Of a stretch of DNA of 44,963 bases, positions 33,793 through 41,641 are shown one piece after another. The stretch's first letter is position 1; the number at the start of each line of letters is the position of its first letter. This stretch comes from Blautia sp. (lineage in GTDB: Bacteria > Bacillota > Clostridia > Lachnospirales > Lachnospiraceae). Both the position numbers and the translations under genes were made by a program. Where the stretch lies: contig JAUUSJ010000013.1 of NCBI GenBank assembly GCA_030841965.1, forward strand, positions 1 to 44,963. Reading direction: 5' to 3'. The notes below the pieces were generated by a model that ran no database searches, was not told where the DNA came from, and saw only the letters and a program-made list of their open reading frames with translations.

Positions 33793-35103
33793 ATGAGCAG
33801 AAATTACGAAGAGACTGTATTTGCTGGAGATAAATTATACGATATATGTACCTATAAAAATACAGGAGCAAAGTTTGCGTTTGCAGGGACAAATCGATTG
33901 GGCGATGCCGTCTTTATTCCAGTTGGGGAAGAGATGCTTTCAAGACATTTATTATTTTTAGGAGGGATTGGAACAGGAAAAACAAATGCATTTAGCTTTT
34001 TAATAAAAAATATTCGCTCGGAGATGCAACAAAGAGATGTCATGGTTATTTTTGACACGAAGGGTGATTTCTATAAAGAGTTTTATGAACCAGGAGATAT
34101 TGTAATTAGCAATGACAATCGAGCCTGTGGAGAGAAAGGGATAGATTACTGGAATATTTTTGAGGAGATTATGGTAGATGACCGTGTAGAAGAAAATATT
34201 TTAGAGATAGCAAATAGTCTATTTTACGAGAAGATACATTCGTCAAGTCAGCCTTTCTTTCCAAATGCTGCGAAAGATTTATTTGCCGCACTTCTCTTAC
34301 ATATTGTACGCTCAGAGAAGTTTGTTTCCGTGAGAAATAATCAAGATTTAAGGCAAATCTTTGACAGTGCCTCCGTGTCATCGATGAAAAAAATCTTAGA
34401 CTTATATCCAGATTTGAGAGCAATGAAGTCCTATATTCAAGATGAAAATTCAGGTCAGACATTAGGAATTATGGCAGAGCTTCAACAGGTTATTCGAGAG
34501 ATTTTCATTGGAAATTTCAAGAAAAAGGGGAATCTCTCTGTTCGGAAGCTGATCCGAAGAAAGGGTGCTAAAGTTATTTTTATCGAGTATGACTTAGGAA
34601 TTGGAAATATGTTAACTCCGATTTATAAGATTTTAATTGATTTTGCAATTAAGGAAGCACTTTGTCGTACTTCAAATGAGGGAAATGTGTATTTTATGAT
34701 AGATGAGTTTCGGCTAGTTCCACATTTAGAGCATATCGATGATGGGGTGAATTTTGGGCGAAGCTTAGGAGCAAAATTTGCGATTGGCATTCAAAATATT
34801 GACCAAATTTCAGATGCCTATGGAGAAAACAGAGCGCAAAGTATTTTATCAGGATTCTCCACAACGATCTCTTTTAGAGTGAACGACGCTAGGTCAAGAG
34901 ATTATATTAAAAATTTATATGGACGAAATATCAAGCTACAAAGCTATTTATCCACGATACAGTCGAGAGGCTTAGCAGAGCAGATTCGAGAGGGATTTGT
35001 AGTGGAAGATAGCGATATCACAAATTTACAGGTCGGAGAGGCGATTATCGGTACTCAGGGATATCCACCGTTTCGCTTCCGATTTAGGGAATATAATTTC
35101 TAA
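33793..35103 (+). CDS. Soluble VirD4/HerA-type ATPase
   Basis: The 436-residue protein has Walker A GGIGTGKT at 57-64, an early Walker-B-like VMVIFDTKGD near 92, and the main Walker B YFMIDE with D304/E305, followed by GRSLGAKFAIGIQNIDQI, the usual motif of conjugative coupling proteins (VirD4/TraD) and related HerA/FtsK ATPases. The N-terminal membrane anchor of VirD4 proteins is absent, so it is likely cytoplasmic. No relaxase or other type IV secretion gene is in the window. GAGGGAAAAA upstream supports ATG 33793, 20 nt after the metallopeptidase-like gene, so the two are one operon. It may move or remodel a nucleic acid or protein substrate for a defence-like unit; that is inference. Confidence 0.85.
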   Translation: MSRNYEETVFAGDKLYDICTYKNTGAKFAFAGTNRLGDAVFIPVGEEMLSRHLLFLGGIGTGKTNAFSFLIKNIRSEMQQRDVMVIFDTKGDFYKEFYEPGDIVISNDNRACGEKGIDYWNIFEEIMVDDRVEENILEIANSLFYEKIHSSSQPFFPNAAKDLFAALLLHIVRSEKFVSVRNNQDLRQIFDSASVSSMKKILDLYPDLRAMKSYIQDENSGQTLGIMAELQQVIREIFIGNFKKKGNLSVRKLIRRKGAKVIFIEYDLGIGNMLTPIYKILIDFAIKEALCRTSNEGNVYFMIDEFRLVPHLEHIDDGVNFGRSLGAKFAIGIQNIDQISDAYGENRAQSILSGFSTTISFRVNDARSRDYIKNLYGRNIKLQSYLSTIQSRGLAEQIREGFVVEDSDITNLQVGEAIIGTQGYPPFRFRFREYNF

Positions 35104-35188
35104 AAATTTGCTGTAAATTTTAGAATTAACATAAAACTTGCATAAGACATGATATGAAACGAATGCTTTCATTTAGAGGAGGAAGAAA

Positions 35189-36316
35189 ATGGCAAGATGT
35201 GAAAACTGTGGAAAACAAAATCCAAATGGAGCCATCTTTTGTGTGGGATGCGGAGCGAAAATTGACTACGAGAAAATAAAACAAAAGCAAAAAAAACAGA
35301 CAACTATTATAGTAATCATCGGTTTACTTTGTGTTATCGGAGTTGGGGCATATTATGCGATTTCTAATATTATCATGAAACCAGCGACCGTGGAAAGCAA
35401 GGGAAATGGAGAAGTAAATAGCTTTTCTTATTCTTATGATGGAGCGATATATTATTTAGAACAAAATGCCGTCTATAAAAGAGAGGGAAACTCCAATGAG
35501 AGAACTTTGATATATAATGCATCTGATTTGTTTTCGTATGAGGTTTATAGTAGTGGTATCCACGCTTTTTTGGTGAACGATGGAAGAATTTATATAGCTT
35601 ATCCGACAAATGCGGGAGATGAGCCTGTAGAAAAAATTATATCCATGAATCTAGAGGGAGAGGATATAAAAGAACATCTAAGAATAGACGCGGATGGAGT
35701 GATATGGATAGTTCAGACTATGTATATTGAGGGAGAAAATTTATACTATACGGCAGGCACAATGGATGGATATACGGGCTGTTATAAGGCCTCTCTCTCA
35801 GGAGGAGAGCCAGAGCTATTATGGTCGCTGGACCAAGTATGGGTAAACGGTGAAGAGGGAGATTGGGCGAGATTTGAGACAAATCATTATTTTTACTATG
35901 TAGATGAGACAGATATTATTCAGCTAGACAAGACAAAGAAATTTGAGAAAGTAAAAATAGGAAAACTTCCAGATGATATATATCCTAGCCAAATCTTTGT
36001 AGTAAATGGCACAGTTTACCTTATAGATGCGAGTGACGACCAGCGTTTCTTTGGAAAATTGGATGGAAATACAGTGGAAACGATCGCTCAGGTTGAAGGT
36101 TGGGTTTATAATGTTACTCCAAATTATATTTATTATGCTCAAAATTACTATTCAGATACTTACGAATTATGGCGCTGTGATTATAAGGGGAACCAAGAGC
36201 AATGCGGTAGTATGTATTCAAGTGGAATTAAGAACTGGGATATTTTAGAAGATGACACGACAAGTTTGATTGGAGATGTCGATGGCTCTGCGATGGAGGA
36301 AGTTGTATTAAACTAG
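35189..36316 (+). CDS. Zinc-ribbon membrane protein with extracellular propeller-like domain
   Basis: The 375 residues start with a double-CxxC zinc ribbon (CENCGKQNPNGAIFCVGCGA), then a basic linker and one transmembrane span (about 37-60, TTIIVIIGLLCVIGVGAYYA). The outside part has repeated short strands with YY/W and D-G motifs (YSYDGAIYYLEQNAVYKRE, GEDLKEHLRIDADGVIW-like, GENLYYTAGTMDGYTG) like DUF5050-type beta-propellers. AGAGGAGGAAG upstream supports ATG 35189. It probably joins an intracellular zinc-ribbon head to an outside sensor. The same zinc ribbon + span design recurs in the gene at 30358. Ligand unknown. Confidence 0.82.
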   Translation: MARCENCGKQNPNGAIFCVGCGAKIDYEKIKQKQKKQTTIIVIIGLLCVIGVGAYYAISNIIMKPATVESKGNGEVNSFSYSYDGAIYYLEQNAVYKREGNSNERTLIYNASDLFSYEVYSSGIHAFLVNDGRIYIAYPTNAGDEPVEKIISMNLEGEDIKEHLRIDADGVIWIVQTMYIEGENLYYTAGTMDGYTGCYKASLSGGEPELLWSLDQVWVNGEEGDWARFETNHYFYYVDETDIIQLDKTKKFEKVKIGKLPDDIYPSQIFVVNGTVYLIDASDDQRFFGKLDGNTVETIAQVEGWVYNVTPNYIYYAQNYYSDTYELWRCDYKGNQEQCGSMYSSGIKNWDILEDDTTSLIGDVDGSAMEEVVLN

Positions 36317-36353
36317 CAAAAGAGCCATGCATCATATGCAGAAAAAATAAAAA

Positions 36354-36379
36354 ATTTTCCTTGATATATTAAGGAAAAT
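36354..36379. promoter_or_regulatory. Perfect 9-bp inverted repeat in the leader of the next gene
   Basis: ATTTTCCTT at 36354-36362 and AAGGAAAAT at 36371-36379 are perfect inverted copies with an 8-bp centre. They lie 36 bp before the start codon at 36415. A decayed copy of this stretch occurs at about 41432-41515. It may be an operator or an RNA hairpin. Confidence 0.5.
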
Positions 36380-36414
36380 AAGAAATAAAAATACAATAAA
36401 AGGAGGAGAAAAAA

Positions 36415-37857
36415 ATGGCATGTCCGTATTATTCCTTTAAAGATGATGCGCATTTTGGGGGAGAGTATTATTGTACCAAATGTCAAGATTATACAAATGA
36501 TGATTTATATTATGCGTATTGTAAAAATTATAGTTATGATGAATGTCCTCTTTACAGAGGCCAGGTAAATTCTGTAGAAGGGGCAAAGAGATATCGAGCT
36601 GGAAATTCAGGAAGTTCATCTTCCTCTGGTTCAGCACCTAGCTCGGGGGGAACAGATTCTTATGTACAAAATCCGTATTCAGGCGGTAGTGGTTCGAGTG
36701 GAGGTTCCATTCCGACACCGTCGGTTTCTACAGGAATAGGCTGGCTAGATGGTTTTCTAGGATTTTGTGTTATTATAGCGATAATTGCAGTAGTAACTAT
36801 TTTAATGACAGTTTTTGTTCGACCTTTTGGTGTATGGTATTTGATACTTGTGTCAGAACCGCAGATTTTAGCAGTTATTGCAACAATAGGAATTATGGCA
36901 TTTACTGTATGGCAAAAGTGGAGCAATAAAATCCTGATTTTTGTAGAAATTTATGTAGTCTCAGGTTTTTTTCTGGGTATTTCATTAGTAATACAAGGAG
37001 GAGTATCAACACAATTAGAAGGAATGCTAGGAGGTTCTTGGTTTCTCTTTACAATTCCTAACTTTTTAATCGTTTGGGTGATTCGATATTTTATGGGAAA
37101 AGACCCAAAAATTTCTCCAAGGATGAAAAAAATTTTTACAACTCTTTGTGTTGCTTATATTATTGGTTTAATAGTGGCAGTTTTTACTCCTTTTGGACAA
37201 GAAGCAGTAATGGATGTTACGAATGATTATGTAGCTTTAGGTACGAATATTCGATATAATAATGACCAAAATGGAAATTCTGGAAATTATAGCAGTGGAA
37301 ATAATAACGTAAGTAGCGATAATAATGTAGATACCAATAATATTGTTGGAGATACGGATGTAAATGACTATAATAATAGTGATGACAGTTATAGCGGCTA
37401 TGACGGTAATGAATATGATGACAGTGGATATGGCAGTTATGAGTATTATAATGGAGAGGAAAGTGATAGCGATAGCTCAGACACGGATACTGGCGTTTGG
37501 GATAATAGCACAACCTACCAAGAAGAACTCGATATGATACGAAATGAATATCTCTTATCGCCAGATGAAGAAGACCAGGTGGGTTTTTATTATGAGTGGA
37601 GCGATGGTCTGTTAAATGATTTGTATCAGGATATTAAGTCTAATCTACCTTCGAGTGATTTTGAAACTTTAAAAGAGGATGAGAAAGACTGGATAGCTCA
37701 AAAAGAAAGCGAAGCAGAGACCGCTGGGAATAATAGCTCAAATTATAGTTTGGCGTATGATTTATCAGCGACTGAGTCTACGATTGAGAGATGTCAATAT
37801 TTGATTGATAATTATGAGGGCTATTATAGTGATACCATCAGAAGTTATTTACCATAG
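36415..37857 (+). CDS. Membrane protein with Cys-rich head and LprI-like C-terminal domain
   Basis: The 480-residue product starts with a Cys-rich head (MACPYYSFKDDAHFGGEYYC, further Cys to about residue 47) that probably binds zinc, then a Gly/Ser-rich linker. Four hydrophobic spans follow at about 110-290. After a long Asn/Asp/Ser-rich low-complexity stretch (about 290-360), the last ~115 residues resemble the LprI/DUF1311 lysozyme-inhibitor domain: LLNDLYQDIKSNLPSSDFET, KEDEKDWIAQKESEAET, STIERCQYLIDNY. The same domain ends the next gene's product with about 65 % identity by eye. AAAGGAGGAG supports ATG 36415. The LprI-like domain should lie outside the membrane and could shield against lysozyme; this is a family-based guess. 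Confidence 0.82.
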   Translation: MACPYYSFKDDAHFGGEYYCTKCQDYTNDDLYYAYCKNYSYDECPLYRGQVNSVEGAKRYRAGNSGSSSSSGSAPSSGGTDSYVQNPYSGGSGSSGGSIPTPSVSTGIGWLDGFLGFCVIIAIIAVVTILMTVFVRPFGVWYLILVSEPQILAVIATIGIMAFTVWQKWSNKILIFVEIYVVSGFFLGISLVIQGGVSTQLEGMLGGSWFLFTIPNFLIVWVIRYFMGKDPKISPRMKKIFTTLCVAYIIGLIVAVFTPFGQEAVMDVTNDYVALGTNIRYNNDQNGNSGNYSSGNNNVSSDNNVDTNNIVGDTDVNDYNNSDDSYSGYDGNEYDDSGYGSYEYYNGEESDSDSSDTDTGVWDNSTTYQEELDMIRNEYLLSPDEEDQVGFYYEWSDGLLNDLYQDIKSNLPSSDFETLKEDEKDWIAQKESEAETAGNNSSNYSLAYDLSATESTIERCQYLIDNYEGYYSDTIRSYLP

Positions 37858-37912
37858 AAGGTATATGAAAAGGTGGAAAAGGTGAATTTGAAGGCAAAGG
37901 AGAGTTGAAATT

Positions 37913-39109
37913 ATGAGAAAATGGAAAAGAAAAATAATAACAATAGCATTAAGCTTTGGATTATGTATGGGGATGGCAGGACAAAATTGCATGAATTTTC
38001 CAGTTGCAGCGAATGTACTAGCCAAAACAGTATTAAATGAAGGAGAGAATGTAACACAGCTTGAAACGGATAAGATATATAAAAATTTTGATTTTACAGG
38101 AGATGGAAAGAAAGATTCCTTTGAATATGAGGTGAAAAATGATACTGGAGAATCTGAGGCGACTGTATATATATCTGGAAAATGTATGGGTACGGTTCCT
38201 CTTCTGAGAGGAGGTTCGGGATATAGCTGCCAAGTAGATAAGGATACTAATATTTTGTTTTTTACATGCTGGCAGTTTGGTGCTAATATTGCAACAGCGT
38301 ATACATGTGACGGAAAAAAATTAAAGCAATTAGACACTAATTTTGAAAAGTATTCTTTAGATTATATTCAGCCGTATGCAGCAGAAGATGGAACGATTTT
38401 TATGATAACAAAGACAGGAAAACATGACAGGATGGTCGATTTAGCGACAGAGCAGGCTTACTTTTTGATGGAATATGAATACGAAGACGGAAAGATTTCT
38501 CTGGCGTCCCACTATGCCAATGCTGTTGGCAATACCGAGTATGGAGCAAAAGCTTCTTTTTCAACAAGCTCATCCCCAGATAAGGATAATAAAAAAGGAG
38601 TATATGTGGAAAAAGGAGACAAAGTAGAAGTATTACAATATTATTTTGATGACGATAATCGGAAAATTCAGGTAAAAGTAAATGGGGATACAGGATGGGC
38701 TACATTTGGAGATGACTTTATATTAGAGGAGTTACAAGAAGAAAAGTCCACTGATAATAGTACGACCTATCAAGATGAACTTAAGATGATAATGAATGAA
38801 TATATTTCAAATTCAGATGATGAGGATGGAGCAAAATACTATTATTCTTGGAGTGATGATTTACTAAATGGGTTATATCAAGATATTAAGTCTAATTTAT
38901 CTTCAAGCAAATTTAAAGCTTTAAAGGCAGATGAGAAAAAATGGATTACGCAAAAAGAAAGAGATGCCAAGACAGCGGCAAGCAATAGCTCAGATTATGA
39001 TGTAGCGTATTATTTCTCCGCAACTCAGTCAACAATTGAGAGATGTCAATATTTGATTGATAATTATGAAGGTTATTATAGTGATACAATCACAAGCTAT
39101 TTGCCTTAA
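37913..39109 (+). CDS. Secreted protein with SH3-like and LprI-like domains
   Basis: The 398-residue product has a signal peptide (MRKWKRKIITIALSFGLCMG, possible cut near NVLA ~residue 40). A beta-rich region follows with FDFTGDGKKDSFEYEV near 58, a VCBS/EF-like D-x-D-G-x-x-D loop that could bind calcium. An SH3-like unit lies at about 218-275 (VYVEKGDKVEVLQYYFDDD, VNGDTGWATFGDDFI). The last ~115 residues are the LprI-like domain shared with the previous gene (LLNGLYQDIKSNLSSSKFKA, STIERCQYLIDNYEGYYSD). AGGAGAG upstream supports ATG 37913. The 55-nt gap to the upstream gene suggests co-transcription. A cell-envelope role is likely. Confidence 0.82.
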   Translation: MRKWKRKIITIALSFGLCMGMAGQNCMNFPVAANVLAKTVLNEGENVTQLETDKIYKNFDFTGDGKKDSFEYEVKNDTGESEATVYISGKCMGTVPLLRGGSGYSCQVDKDTNILFFTCWQFGANIATAYTCDGKKLKQLDTNFEKYSLDYIQPYAAEDGTIFMITKTGKHDRMVDLATEQAYFLMEYEYEDGKISLASHYANAVGNTEYGAKASFSTSSSPDKDNKKGVYVEKGDKVEVLQYYFDDDNRKIQVKVNGDTGWATFGDDFILEELQEEKSTDNSTTYQDELKMIMNEYISNSDDEDGAKYYYSWSDDLLNGLYQDIKSNLSSSKFKALKADEKKWITQKERDAKTAASNSSDYDVAYYFSATQSTIERCQYLIDNYEGYYSDTITSYLP

Positions 39110-39202
39110 AAGCACTAGAGGAGGTGAAATTAGGAAAACAGAGATTAATTTTAAGGAGTAACAAAAATCAAAAATGTATGAAAGAGAAAGAATGTAGAAA
39201 AA

Positions 39203-39706
39203 ATGAAAAAGAGAATGAAAATATTAATGGCTATTATGTTATCTCTAACATTATTTTCAGGATTATTTATGATAAATAATTCAGAAGCAAATGCATTAAG
39301 GGCAGAGTTTCAAGTTTATAATTGTAATAGCTATGTAACACTCCGAAAGTCACCAAGTACAAGTGCGAAAGCGCTTACTACAATTCCATATGGAAAAACA
39401 GTACGTTGGTGTTATGGCTATAATAATGGTAGAACGAAAAATGGATTTTATAAGGTAATATACGGAAACAAGACAGGATACGTATTAGCAAAGTATTTGG
39501 GACGTACTTACCGTGCGAAAGTTGTGAAGTGCAATAGTTATATTACTCTTAGGAGTTCTGCAAGTACAAAAGCAAAAGCTTTAAAGAGAATTCCGAAAGG
39601 AGCGACAATATACTATGAAGCTAGCAGTAAGAATGGATTCTGCCGAGTAAATTATAAGGGAAAATTAGGATATGTTCTAAAAAGTTATGTAAAAGTTTAT
39701 TATTAA
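39203..39706 (+). CDS. Secreted protein with two SH3b domains
   Basis: The 167-residue product has a signal peptide (MKKRMKILMAIMLSLTLFSG, cut probably after EANA near residue 31) followed by two bacterial SH3 (SH3_3) domains at about 37-101 and 107-166. Each has the YVTLR.SPSTSAKAL.TIPYG and YITLRSSASTKAKALKRIPK core and a G-Y-V-L ending (KTGYVLAKYLG, KLGYVLKSYV). Such domains bind peptidoglycan. There is no catalytic domain. The ribosome binding site before ATG 39203 is weak. It is followed by a terminator, so it ends the unit that starts upstream or stands alone. Confidence 0.9.
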   Translation: MKKRMKILMAIMLSLTLFSGLFMINNSEANALRAEFQVYNCNSYVTLRKSPSTSAKALTTIPYGKTVRWCYGYNNGRTKNGFYKVIYGNKTGYVLAKYLGRTYRAKVVKCNSYITLRSSASTKAKALKRIPKGATIYYEASSKNGFCRVNYKGKLGYVLKSYVKVYY

Positions 39707-39764
39707 AAGCTTATATATAAGTTGCTTGAAAAGCAGGTGGTTTTTGATACTGTAAATTAAGGGA

Positions 39765-39822
39765 AGAGGGACGATTAGATTGAAAAGAAGTATATTTTTA
39801 GTCTAATTGTTCCTCTATTATT
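39765..39822 (+). terminator. Terminator after the SH3b gene, related to that at 4466
   Basis: AGAGGGACGATTAGA at 39765-39779 pairs with TCTAATTGTTCCTCT at 39802-39816, then ATTATTTT. The left arm and the following TGAAAAG are identical to the hairpin at 4466. Both follow genes for small secreted proteins. Confidence 0.8.
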
Positions 39823-39834
39823 TTGAGAAAATCT

Positions 39835-39899
39835 AATTATTACAATTTCTTCACCAATTATTACATTTATCTTGAAAAAATATAAGAAAATAATACAAT
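39835..39899 (+). promoter_or_regulatory. Double AATTATTACA box with promoter, copy 3
   Basis: AATTATTACA at 39835-39844 and 39856-39865 (21 bp apart), 6 bp gap, TTGAAA at 39872-39877, 16-bp spacer, TACAAT at 39894-39899. It lies upstream of the transglutaminase-like gene. Confidence 0.8.
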
Positions 39900-39933
39900 A
39901 ACAGTATATAGAATACAGAATTTTTGAGTTTTC

Positions 39934-39976
39934 AATCTTCCAAGGCATGGAAATTTGTCTTGGAAGATTCTTTTTC
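39934..39976 (+). terminator. Hairpin just after the copy-3 promoter
   Basis: AATCTTCCAAGGCA at 39934-39947 pairs with TGTCTTGGAAGATT at 39956-39969, followed by CTTTTTC. It is close in sequence to the hairpin after copy 2, and base changes keep the pairing. It lies in the 5' leader about 110 nt before the next start codon, so attenuation is plausible. Confidence 0.65.
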
Positions 39977-40085
39977 ATTTTATGACTATATTTAGTTTGA
40001 TTTTGCATGATGATAGATAAAAAATAAAGCTCAACAAAGGAGGGTATAAATTAGAACAAATCAGTTGTTATTATGGAGGTATTTT

Positions 40086-41402
40086 ATGCGCAAATCAGGA
40101 AAATCTTACAAACAAAACGAATTTGATTTAAATGAGTATGAACTCAATAACTATGAATTAAATTCATCAGATTTTTTTCAAGAAACAAGACATCGTAGAA
40201 ATCGCAAAGCAAAATTATATTATTTATTGGCTATAATGTGTATTTTAGTAATAATATTTGCATTAAAAATTTTTATTCCATTTTTATTAAACGGATTGGA
40301 TAAAAAATCAAGGAGTGATATTGCACCAGAACAAAAAAATGTAGATTCATCGATAATAGAAGATGATAGTCTAAAAGAATCAGGAAAGACGGATGTTTAT
40401 TACTATTATTATGAATTACTCAATGAAAATGAAAAGGCTGTTTATGATTCTATCCTCAATGGATATAAGGATTTAAAGTCAGATATTGACTTAGAAATAA
40501 ATTTATCAGATCTCAATAAAATGGTTTTGATGGTTGCGGCAGATCATCCAGAATTATTCTGGGTTGATTCTAATTATGAATATATGACAAATACGAAAGA
40601 TAATACGATTGTTTTACGCCCACAGTATAACTGTAGTGAAAAGGAGAAGAAAAAAAGAGAAACTGAAATTTTATCTTCAACAGAATCAATTTTATCAGAA
40701 TTATCAACAGAGACGGATGAATATGAAAAAGTAAAAAAAGTGTTTGAATATTTAATAGATACTATTATATATGAATTGGATGCTCCAGATAACCAGAATA
40801 TATATAGTTCTTTGGTCAATAAAAGAAGTGTATGTGCTGGATATGCAAAAGCTACTCAATATCTACTTCAAAAATCTGGAATTACGACGCTATATGTCAC
40901 AGGTGAGATACTTAACCGTGGATATCATGCCTGGAATATCGTGAAATGTAATGGTGATTATTATCAAGTAGATACTACTTTTGGAGATTCCAACTATACA
41001 AATTTAGTTAGAGGAGAGGAACTTGAGTTGCCAAGCGAATTATCTTATAATTATGCTTATTTATGTTGTAATGATAGTGTAATATATAGGGATCGTGCAA
41101 AAGATGAGACACTTTCAGTTCCAAGTTGTACGAAATGGGATGATAATTATTATGTGCTTAATGGAAGCTATTACGAACAATATTCGGCTGAAATCGATGA
41201 TGCTATCGCAGATAGTGTGAAAAAAGGAAATCATTACTGGCAATGTCAGTTTTCTAATAAGGATGCCTATACAGAAACATTGGATAAATTAAAAGAAGGA
41301 CTCTACGCAAATATTATTTTTGAGCAGAATAAAAATAGTGGGAATATTCAGACATATTATTCATATGATGAAGTCGCATTCATTGTTAAGGTTTGGTACT
41401 AA
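40086..41402 (+). CDS. Membrane-anchored transglutaminase-like protein
   Basis: ATG 40086 is chosen for GGAGG at 40075-40079, 6 nt upstream. The 438-residue product has a charged cytoplasmic tail with an NEYELNNYELN repeat (about 12-28), one transmembrane span (about 45-70, LLAIMCILVIIFALKIFIPF), and an outside part with a transglutaminase-like Cys-His-Asp triad: Cys250 in RSVCAGYAKA, His281 in RGYHAWNIV, Asp296 in QVDTTFGD. Such domains act as cysteine peptidases or cross-linking enzymes in the envelope. A short region after ~380 is of unknown type. It shares the AATTATTACA promoter architecture with the Hsp70 cluster. An unused AAAGGAGGG at 40036-40044 lies further upstream with no ORF behind it. 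Confidence 0.87.
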   Translation: MRKSGKSYKQNEFDLNEYELNNYELNSSDFFQETRHRRNRKAKLYYLLAIMCILVIIFALKIFIPFLLNGLDKKSRSDIAPEQKNVDSSIIEDDSLKESGKTDVYYYYYELLNENEKAVYDSILNGYKDLKSDIDLEINLSDLNKMVLMVAADHPELFWVDSNYEYMTNTKDNTIVLRPQYNCSEKEKKKRETEILSSTESILSELSTETDEYEKVKKVFEYLIDTIIYELDAPDNQNIYSSLVNKRSVCAGYAKATQYLLQKSGITTLYVTGEILNRGYHAWNIVKCNGDYYQVDTTFGDSNYTNLVRGEELELPSELSYNYAYLCCNDSVIYRDRAKDETLSVPSCTKWDDNYYVLNGSYYEQYSAEIDDAIADSVKKGNHYWQCQFSNKDAYTETLDKLKEGLYANIIFEQNKNSGNIQTYYSYDEVAFIVKVWY

Positions 41403-41515
41403 TCAAAGAAGAGGTGATGACATAATATAAAAATGCAGAAAAAATAAAAAAATTTCTTTGTTATATTAAAAAAAAACGGAAAACAAAGAAAATAGGGAAA
41501 GAGGAGGAGAAAAAA

Positions 41516-41641
41516 ATGACATGTCTACATCATTGTTTTAAATGTAAGTTTCATTTTGCAGGAAAGTTTTATCACAATAAAGGTCAGGATTACGAAAAGG
41601 ATGGATTAAGTTATTCTTTGAAATTGAGAGGAGTGAGTAGT
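41516..41641 (+). pseudogene. Decayed duplicate of the head of the 36415 gene
   Basis: The frame MTCLHHCFKCKFHFAGKFYH and the following GQDYEKDGLSYS match the first ~40 residues of the 36415 gene (MACPYYSFKDDAHFGGEYYC, CQDYTNDDLYYA), with most cysteines lost. The leader and its GGAGGAGAAAAAAATG are also conserved between the two places. The frame runs without stop into the secreted protein that starts at 41642. I read it as a partial duplication whose ribosome binding site may still be used. Confidence 0.6.

Noticed and set aside
33793..35103. Evidence for an integrative conjugative element
   Set aside because: The coupling-type ATPase has no membrane anchor, and no relaxase, integrase, attachment site or mating-pair genes are in the window.
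37217..37513. Minus-strand frame rich in His and Tyr
   Set aside because: It is the complement of an Asn/Asp/Ser-rich low-complexity part of the plus-strand membrane protein and has no ribosome binding site.
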